In this document: positions 58,482 through 64,000 of the stretch, piece after piece | Layout of the letters: every line of letters begins with the position of its first letter | Numbering within the stretch: the stretch's first letter is position 1 | NCBI RefSeq assembly: GCF_019511665.1 | Contig: NZ_JAEUAW010000001.1 | Span: 391,963-455,962, forward strand | Source of the DNA: Microbacterium jejuense | Lineage (GTDB): Bacteria > Actinomycetota > Actinomycetes > Actinomycetales > Microbacteriaceae | Direction: 5' to 3' | Length of the DNA stretch: 64,000 nucleotides | Translations under genes and position numbers: made by a program | The notes under the pieces: generated by a model | The model's input: only the letters and a program-made list of their open reading frames with translations | Databases searched by the model: none | Told to the model about the DNA's origin: nothing

Positions 58482-59423
58482 TCAGACGGTGAGCGGGCGG
58501 CCTGACACGAGCCGCTCGAGCACCGATCCCGTCGGCACGGCGTCGTACTTGTAGCTGAGCTTCTGCACGATCGACGTGCCCGCGACGAACCGCATGGCCT
58601 CGGCGTCCCACGGCTGCATCATGCCCAGCTGCAGCAGGTGCGCGGCGCCGGCCGACAGTGTGGGCGTCGCCAGCCACTGCCCGTGGAACTCCGGAACGAG
58701 GTCGTACAGCACCTCGAAGATCCGGTGGAACAGGAAGTAGTCCGGGATGCCGCCACCCGACTCCCACCATGCCTGCAATGTCAGCCGCTGCAGGCGGATG
58801 AGCGGCGTGCCCGACACCGCGGCGATGAACCAGTTGCCGATCTGGCGCCGCGTCCAGCGCGGGTAGAGGGCGCCCGCGGTGAGGAACGGCGCGACGGCCG
58901 CCGGCAGCGGCGCCGGCGCCCAGCAGGTCGCGTCGACCCAGATGCCGCCGAGCTCGTCGAGCACGCTGACGCGCACGAAGTCCGAGAAGTGCGCGGGGTG
59001 GTCCTTCTCGAGCGCCCGGGCGACGGCATCCGGGATCTCGACCAGCTCGCGCGCCGACGCGCCGTCGAGCACCGTGAGTGGCGTCGGCGAGCCGGCGTGC
59101 AGCCGTGTCATCTCGCCGACGCAGGCCTGCACGAGCGGCGGTGCGGTGTCGAGCGGTGCGTTCCAGAAGGTGTACAGCCGGAGTGCGTCGGGATCGACCC
59201 GGGCGCCGTCGCGCGCGGCGATCGCCTTGCCGTCGGCGCGCGTGCCCGGATCTGCCGGCAGTCCCGCCGCGGCCCGCAGCCCCGGAAGGCGGGGCCGCAC
59301 GAAGTCGGTGAAGGTGCGATATGCGGCCACCGCGGCGACGGGGTCAACGCTGTCTCGGAACCTCGCGGTGCGTCTCAACTGCGCGTCGAGGCCTTCGAAC
59401 GGGTTGCGGATGCCGTCGCTCAC
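58482..59423 (-). CDS. Capsular polysaccharide synthesis-type glycosyltransferase
   Basis: A 313-residue protein of the capsular polysaccharide synthesis/GT32-like group. The core has LYTFWNAPLDTAPPLVQACV (about residue 83), HFSDFVRVSVLDELGGIWVDATCW (about residue 143; the GG-WVD segment takes the place of the DxD site, with only the first Asp clear) and GIPDYFLFHRIFEVLYDL. No other capsule genes are near. GTG 59423 is 6 nt after TAGGCT on the minus strand. Confidence 0.82.
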   Translation of the reverse strand: MSDGIRNPFEGLDAQLRRTARFRDSVDPVAAVAAYRTFTDFVRPRLPGLRAAAGLPADPGTRADGKAIAARDGARVDPDALRLYTFWNAPLDTAPPLVQACVGEMTRLHAGSPTPLTVLDGASARELVEIPDAVARALEKDHPAHFSDFVRVSVLDELGGIWVDATCWAPAPLPAAVAPFLTAGALYPRWTRRQIGNWFIAAVSGTPLIRLQRLTLQAWWESGGGIPDYFLFHRIFEVLYDLVPEFHGQWLATPTLSAGAAHLLQLGMMQPWDAEAMRFVAGTSIVQKLSYKYDAVPTGSVLERLVSGRPLTV

Positions 59424-59429
59424 GGTCCG

Positions 59430-59435
59430 AGCCTA
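59430..59435 (-). promoter_or_regulatory. -10 element TAGGCT, leaderless start at 59423
   Basis: Minus-strand TAGGCT, then CGGACC, then GTG of the glycosyltransferase gene. Confidence 0.5.
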
Positions 59436-59451
59436 GGCCGCGGCCTGCGCG

Positions 59452-61134
59452 TCAGGCGCTGATCACGCGGCCGTCGTCGATACGGACGACCCGGTCGACG
59501 AGGTTCGCGGGCACGGCGACGTGCGAGATCAGCACGACGGCGCGATCCGGGGGCACGGCTCCGAGCAGATCCGTCAGCAGCCGGTCCGACGCCTCGGGGT
59601 CGACGCCCGCCGTCGGCTCGTCGAGCACCAGCACCGGGAAGCCTCGCAGCAGCGCCCGCGCGAGCGCGATGCGCTGCGCCTGCCCGCCCGACACGAGGGC
59701 GCCGCGCTCGCCGACGCGGGCGTCCAGGCCGCCGCGGCGGCGCACCCAGTCGTCGAGTCCGACGCGCGCGAGCACCGCTTCGAGCTCGGCGTCGGTGGCG
59801 CTGTCGCGGGCGAACAGGAGGTTCTGGCGGACGTCTTCGTCGAAGAGCATGGGATGCTGCTCGCACAGCCCCACGGTCAGCCGCACGTCGTCGGGGGCGA
59901 GGTCGTGCACCGATCGCCCGCCGAGGTCGTACGCGCCGTCGGTCTCGAGGAACCGGACGAGCGCGTGTGCCAGTGTCGTCTTGCCGGCGCCGCTCGATCC
60001 GACGACGAGCACGCGCTCGCCGGGCCGGACGGTCAGGTCCACGGCGTGCAGCGCGGCGTCTCCGATGCCGGGCCAGCGCACGTCCGCGCCACGCAGTCGG
60101 ATGCCGTCGCCGAGCGCCGGCGCCTCGCCCGTGGCCGGCCGGGTCTCGGGAGCCAGCTCGACGGGCGGCGCCGTCGGGACGGCATCCGCGATCCGCTCCG
60201 CGGACGCCCGCACGCCGCGCCATGCGGAGGCCGCGAGCGGGACGGCCGAGAAGACCTCGAACACCGCCATCGGCACGAGCACCACGACCGCCAGTGCGGG
60301 ACCGGTGAGGGCGCCGGAGGCCACGCCGGGCACGGCGGCGAGCACGGCCGCGATGGAGGCGGCGCCCGCCAGCAGCGAGACGAGGGCCGTGGTGCCGGCT
60401 TGCGCCCCCGCGCGCCGCACCACGGCACGGCGGAGTGCAGCGTCGGCGCTCGCGATGCGGTCGCGGCTCTGCGCCTCGGCTCCGTACGCCGCCAGCACGT
60501 CGAGGCTGCCGAGGTGGTCGAGCACGGCTTCGGCGAGCTCGGCGCGCAGCGGCGCGATGGCACGTTCGGCGCGTGCGCCCGACAGCCAGCCCCACAGGGT
60601 GGCGACGGCGGCCGCGACGAGAAGGCACGCGAGGAGGGTGAGCGCAGCGGGCCACCACACGACAGCGACGAGCACGACGGCACCCACGGCGACGAGTGCC
60701 GACGAGGCCAGCGGCTGCACCACGCGGAGCGGAAGGTTCTGCAGATCGTCGACGTCGTCGACCAGCGCGCCGAGCACAGAGCCCCGGCGCGTGCGCGCGA
60801 GCCCTTCGGGTGCGAGCGGGATCAGGCGGCGCACGAGGTCGGCGCGCGTCGAGGCGAGCTGCCGCAGCGCCGCGTCATGCCCCGTCAGTCGTTCCAGGTA
60901 CCGGAACGCGGCACGCGAGATGGCGAAGAACCGCACCCCGACCACGGCGGCCGACAGGTACAGGACGGGCGGCTGCTCGCTCGCCCGCACGATCAGCCAC
61001 GCGCTCACAGCGAGCAGCGCGACCGCCGACGCCTCCGACGCGAAACCGGCCGCCAGCGCCCACCAGAACCGCCGCGTCGGCGGCAGCGCGCCGCGCAGCA
61101 CCGCGCCGGCGGATCCCGGGGTCGCCGCGCTCAT
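59452..61134 (-). CDS. cydC: Heterodimeric ABC exporter CydC subunit
   Basis: With CydD exports glutathione/cysteine-type thiols or otherwise supports assembly of the bd oxidase. The 560-residue product has a six-helix membrane domain (starts RRFWWALAAGFASEASAVALLAVSAWLI) and an NBD with Walker A VVGSSGAGKTTLAHAL about residue 375, signature VSGGQAQRIALARALL and Walker B VLVLDEPTAGVD. ATG 61134 overlaps the cydD stop by 4 nt. Last gene of cydABDC. Confidence 0.92.
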   Translation of the reverse strand: MSAATPGSAGAVLRGALPPTRRFWWALAAGFASEASAVALLAVSAWLIVRASEQPPVLYLSAAVVGVRFFAISRAAFRYLERLTGHDAALRQLASTRADLVRRLIPLAPEGLARTRRGSVLGALVDDVDDLQNLPLRVVQPLASSALVAVGAVVLVAVVWWPAALTLLACLLVAAAVATLWGWLSGARAERAIAPLRAELAEAVLDHLGSLDVLAAYGAEAQSRDRIASADAALRRAVVRRAGAQAGTTALVSLLAGAASIAAVLAAVPGVASGALTGPALAVVVLVPMAVFEVFSAVPLAASAWRGVRASAERIADAVPTAPPVELAPETRPATGEAPALGDGIRLRGADVRWPGIGDAALHAVDLTVRPGERVLVVGSSGAGKTTLAHALVRFLETDGAYDLGGRSVHDLAPDDVRLTVGLCEQHPMLFDEDVRQNLLFARDSATDAELEAVLARVGLDDWVRRRGGLDARVGERGALVSGGQAQRIALARALLRGFPVLVLDEPTAGVDPEASDRLLTDLLGAVPPDRAVVLISHVAVPANLVDRVVRIDDGRVISA

Positions 61135-62870
61135 GCGGGCACCTCGCTCGGCTCCAGGTGCACGACGGTGTCGGCGATCGCCCGTGCCGACGTGCGGTGC
61201 GAGATCAGCAGGACGGTCGCTCCCTCGTCGGCGAGTGAGCGGATGCCGCGCCACAGCCGCGCCTCGGTCTGCGCGTCCAGCGCGGAGCTCGGCTCGTCGA
61301 GCGCGACCACGGGTGCGAGGCCGCGAAGGTGCCGGTAGATCGCGCGCGCCACGGCGACGCGCTGCGCCTGACCGCCCGACAGTCCCGCCCCCTGCACGCC
61401 GAGTTCGAGAGCCGGGTCGAGCGCCTGCGCACACGCGAGGTCGAGCGCACGGCTGACCGCCGCGGTGTCGGGTGCGGGATCGCCGAGCGTGACGTTCCCG
61501 GCGATCGTGCCGGCGAGCAGACCCGGCTGCTGGCCGGCCCATGCGAGCCATTGCGACGGGGCGAGGGCGCGGACGTCGGCGCCGCCCAGCTCCGCCGTGC
61601 CGTCGAACGCCGCCGCGCCGCGCAGCGCGGCGAAGACGCTGGACTTGCCGGCGCCGCTGGGACCCTCGAGGAGGGTCACGGTGCCGGGACGGGCCGAGAA
61701 CGACAGGGGCGGCAGCATCCCGCCGCCGCGGTGCACACGGAGGTCCCGCACGACGAGCCGCCCTTCGACAAGCTCTGGGACCGCAGGATGAGGCTCAGGG
61801 ACCGGGGAATGTGAATCCGCGGAACCGGCAGCCGAGCCCTTCGAAGCGCGCGCGGCGTCGAGCACGGCGAACACGTCCTCCGTCGCGGCGACGCCCTCGG
61901 CCGCCGCGTGGAACTGCACGCCCACCTGCCGCAGCGGCAGGTAGGCCTCGGGCGCCAGCAGCAGCACGAACAGACCGACCGCGAGGGTGAGCGCGCCGTC
62001 GATGAGACGGAACCCGATCGACACCGCGACGATCGCCACGGAGATCGACGCCAGGAACTCCAGTGTGAAGCCCGACAGGAACGAGACCCGCAGCACGCGC
62101 ATCGTCTCGCGGCGGTACTGGTCGGTGACGCGTTCGACGGATGCCGCGGCCCGGTGCTGACGGCCGAACACCTTGAGCGTCGACAGCCCCTGCACGGTGT
62201 CGGCGAAGCGTGACGCGAGGTGCTGCAGCGTCTGCCACTGGCGCTGCTGCACGGAGCGCGTCGCCAGGCCGATCAGCACCATGAAGACGGGGATGAGCGG
62301 CAGCGTGAGCAGCACCGTGAGACCGGAGATCCAGTCCTGCCACCACATCACGACGAGGATCAGCGGCGTCGCGACGACCGTCTGCACAAGCTGCGGCAGG
62401 TACCGGCCGAAGTACGCCTCGAGCGCGTCGAGCCCCCGCCCGGCCGTGATCGCCAGTGACGCGGAGCCGCGGGCCGCCAGCCATTCCGGGCCGAGCGCCC
62501 CGACCGCGGCGACGAGGGCCGAGCGCAGCTGCGTCTGCACGCGCGCGGCGGCACGCGCGGCCACGGCCTCGCGCGCCCACAGCAGCGCCGCGCGCACCGC
62601 GACCACGGCCGCGAGCCACCCGAGGGTGGGCGCGAGCTCTGCCACCGGCATCCCGTCGATCGCGGACGTGATCGCCCGCGTGAGCAGCCACGCGAAGGCG
62701 ACGATCACGACGGTCTGCGCCAGCGCGATCGCCGCGATCGCCACGAAGAACCCCCGTGAGGCGCTCGCGTACCGCAGCAGGCGCGGATCGACGGGTGCCT
62801 GCGGCGACTCCGCGTCCGCCTTGGGCACCCTCTCCCGGCCCAGGCGTCTCGTCTCGCTTCGCTCGCTCAA
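61131..62870 (-). CDS. cydD: Heterodimeric ABC exporter CydD subunit
   Basis: Partner of CydC. The 579-residue product has a membrane domain with six helices and an NBD: Walker A LEGPSGAGKSSVFAAL about residue 405, signature LSGGQAQRVAVARAIY and Walker B VALDEPSSALD. The linker before the NBD contains two mini-repeats (61761-61783, 61789-61810), read as VPELVEG and relatives. The first codons from TTG 62870 (MSERSETRRLGRE) arise from another interspersed repeat, so the true start may be GTG 62828. Confidence 0.9.
   Translation of the reverse strand: MSERSETRRLGRERVPKADAESPQAPVDPRLLRYASASRGFFVAIAAIALAQTVVIVAFAWLLTRAITSAIDGMPVAELAPTLGWLAAVVAVRAALLWAREAVAARAAARVQTQLRSALVAAVGALGPEWLAARGSASLAITAGRGLDALEAYFGRYLPQLVQTVVATPLILVVMWWQDWISGLTVLLTLPLIPVFMVLIGLATRSVQQRQWQTLQHLASRFADTVQGLSTLKVFGRQHRAAASVERVTDQYRRETMRVLRVSFLSGFTLEFLASISVAIVAVSIGFRLIDGALTLAVGLFVLLLAPEAYLPLRQVGVQFHAAAEGVAATEDVFAVLDAARASKGSAAGSADSHSPVPEPHPAVPELVEGRLVVRDLRVHRGGGMLPPLSFSARPGTVTLLEGPSGAGKSSVFAALRGAAAFDGTAELGGADVRALAPSQWLAWAGQQPGLLAGTIAGNVTLGDPAPDTAAVSRALDLACAQALDPALELGVQGAGLSGGQAQRVAVARAIYRHLRGLAPVVALDEPSSALDAQTEARLWRGIRSLADEGATVLLISHRTSARAIADTVVHLEPSEVPA
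61761..61810. repeat. CTTCGACAAGCTC mini-repeats in the cydD linker
   Basis: CCCTTCGACAAGCTCTGGGA (61761-61780) and AGGCTCAGGGACCGGGGAA (61790-61808) are two relatives of the repeat at 37931, translated in frame between the membrane and ATPase domains. Confidence 0.7.
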
Positions 62871-62876
62871 AGACCG
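62845..62876. repeat. GTCTCGCTTCGCTCGCTCAA-type interspersed repeat at the cydD start
   Basis: CGTCTCGTCTCGCTTCGCTC followed by GCTCAAAGACC resembles a repeat common in Microbacterium intergenic regions. It supplies the first codons of the annotated cydD frame and fills most of the cydB-cydD junction. Confidence 0.6.
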
Positions 62877-62886
62877 ATGTGCTCCG

Positions 62887-63921
62887 TCAGTGGACGGGCG
62901 CCGCGGCGGCCGCCTCGATGTGCGAGCGCGTCACACGCTTGCGGAACACCCAGTACGTCCAGCCCTGGTACGCGAGCACGAGGGGAAGGAAGATGAGCGC
63001 CGCCCACGACATGATCGTCAGCGTGTAGTCGGTGCTCGACGCGTTCTCGATCGTGAGGCTGTATGCCGGGTCGGTGGTCGACGGCATGACGTACGGGAAT
63101 AGCGCGAACCACACCGCCAGCACGGCCGTCACGATCGTCACCGCGCCGAATCCGAACGCCCAGCCCTCACGGCTGCGCGCGTTGGAGATCCACGACGCGA
63201 TGAGCAGCACCGCGGCGACGGCGGCGAGCACCGTCGTGACGAGCGCGAAGTCGCGGCCCTGCGCGAAGGCCATGACGACCGTCCACACCAGGAACGCCGC
63301 CGCGACCACGATCGTGAGAAGGCCGGCGCGCGCGGCCAGCCTGCGGGCGTCGACCGCGACCTGGCCGTCGGTCTTGAGCGCCACGAAGTACACGCCGTGC
63401 GTGAAGAACAGCAGCAGCGTCGTGAGGCCGCCCAGGAGCCCGTAGGGGTTGAGCAGCGTCAGCAGCGACCCCGTGAACTCGTGTGCGGCATCGATCGGCA
63501 CGCCCTGCACGATGTTGGCCACCGCGACGCCCCACAGGAACGCGGGCACGGCAGAGCCGACGACGATCATGGTGTCGAAGCCGCGCTTCCACCGCAGAGA
63601 GTCGCGCTGGTGGCGGTACTCGAACGACACCCCCCGCAGGATGAGCGCGAGCAGTATCAGCAGCAGCGCGAGGTAGAAGCCGCTGAACAGCGTTGCGTAC
63701 CACTCCGGGAACGCGGCGAACAGGCAGGCGCCGGCGACGATGACCCAGGTCTCGTTGAGGTCCCACACCGGGCCGATGGTGTTGATGACCTGGCGGCGGC
63801 TGATGTCGTTCTTGCCGAGGAACGGCAGCGACATGCCGACGCCGAAGTCGAAGCCGTCGAGCACGAAGTAGCCGACGAACAGGAAGCCGACGATCCAGAA
63901 CCAGAGGTAGGCGAGGTCCAT
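62887..63921 (-). CDS. cydB: Cytochrome bd ubiquinol/menaquinol oxidase subunit II
   Basis: Membrane subunit of the high-affinity terminal oxidase. The 344-residue product starts MDLAYLWFWIVGFLFVGYFVLDGFDFGVG, the conserved CydB opening, and has RRQVINTIGPVWDLNETWVI near residue 42 and about eight helices. A GGAG Shine-Dalgarno lies in the cydA-cydB junction (9 nt after the cydA stop). Confidence 0.97.
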   Translation of the reverse strand: MDLAYLWFWIVGFLFVGYFVLDGFDFGVGMSLPFLGKNDISRRQVINTIGPVWDLNETWVIVAGACLFAAFPEWYATLFSGFYLALLLILLALILRGVSFEYRHQRDSLRWKRGFDTMIVVGSAVPAFLWGVAVANIVQGVPIDAAHEFTGSLLTLLNPYGLLGGLTTLLLFFTHGVYFVALKTDGQVAVDARRLAARAGLLTIVVAAAFLVWTVVMAFAQGRDFALVTTVLAAVAAVLLIASWISNARSREGWAFGFGAVTIVTAVLAVWFALFPYVMPSTTDPAYSLTIENASSTDYTLTIMSWAALIFLPLVLAYQGWTYWVFRKRVTRSHIEAAAAAPVH

Positions 63922-63930
63922 TTCGATCTC

Positions 63931-64000
63931 CTAGTACACCGTCGAGCGGATGCCGGCGTCCGCGCTCTCGTCGCGGTCGGGGTCGACCGGGGCATCGGGG
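63931..64000 (-). CDS. cydA: Cytochrome bd oxidase subunit I, C-terminal end (partial)
   Basis: The minus-strand frame ending in TAG at 63931 encodes a tail of Asp/Arg-rich residues finishing ADAGIRSTVY. Its position just before cydB and the open frame to the window edge identify the C-terminus of cydA. Only 22 codons are visible, so the call rests on gene order. Confidence 0.8.
   Translation of the reverse strand, partial: PDAPVDPDRDESADAGIRSTVY

Noticed and set aside
1..64000. tRNA, rRNA and tmRNA genes
   Set aside because: No cloverleaf-like sequence, CCA-adjacent acceptor stem or rRNA stretch was noticed on reading; a tRNAscan run would be needed to exclude them formally.

Overview
The window is high-GC DNA (about 70% by eye), with ribosomal proteins, cyd genes, codon use and the frequent 'ggatgcc/ggcatcc' codon pairs all typical of an actinobacterium of the family Microbacteriaceae, most likely Microbacterium. 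It reads as ordinary chromosome: coding density is very high, genes often overlap by 1-4 nt (ATGA, GTGA, TAATG junctions), and no phage module, CRISPR array, insertion sequence, rRNA or tRNA was seen.

Layout. (1) 1-781: the end of rplK, then rplA and a strong terminator. (2) 850-5364: housekeeping and accessory genes (nitronate monooxygenase, acylphosphatase, DUF1801 protein, divergent lysE/lysG pair, quinone reductase). (3) 5504-12912: a ribose-type sugar importer (ROK regulator, permease, double ATPase) divergent from its binding protein, a Gfo/Idh/MocA dehydrogenase and a TIM-barrel isomerase. (4) 12963-17471: a MarR-regulated DHA2 multidrug exporter with a readable promoter and operators, a YqaJ-type exonuclease, and a DUF559/AbiEi-like protein bracketed by two 72-bp palindromic repeats. 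(5) 17518-18735: the rplJL operon with an L10-type leader. (6) 18867-30521: two further carbohydrate ABC importer clusters of the MalFGE/AglEFG kind, neither with an ATPase. One contains a LacI regulator fused to a DUF6807 (PmoA-like) domain. (7) 30611-40490: a CtpE-like P-type ATPase, DUF305 and DUF3105 membrane proteins, a Bcr/CflA exporter, a DUF385 protein, a PAP2 phosphatase and a HerA-like ATPase. (8) 40499-47054: an IclR regulator with an APC permease, divergent from what I read as a split, cell-wall-anchored copper amine oxidase, followed by a DUF305 protein and a signal peptidase I. (9) 47102-57737: a molybdenum block, with an FdhF/YdeP-type oxidoreductase, mogA-moaE, moeB-moeA-moaC-mobA-DUF6457-moaD and an HTH-Mop regulator with modABC. 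moaA is absent from the window. (10) 57850-64000: a GNAT acetyltransferase, a capsule-type glycosyltransferase and cydABDC for the bd oxidase.

Regulation. Seventeen genes carry a -10-like hexamer exactly 6 nt before the start codon, the pattern expected for leaderless mRNAs. Several operators can be read directly: a MarR-type palindrome over the DHA2 promoter, tandem LacI-like half-palindromes before the 18976 importer, and two GGAANCGGTTCC-type sites between the divergent LacI gene and the 26765 importer.

The strongest candidate for something undescribed is the translationally coupled pair 42932-45681. The first protein resembles the N2/N3 domains of copper amine oxidases. The second has the catalytic barrel with the copper histidines but Trp in place of the conserved Asn before the topaquinone Tyr, and ends in an LAxTG sortase signal.
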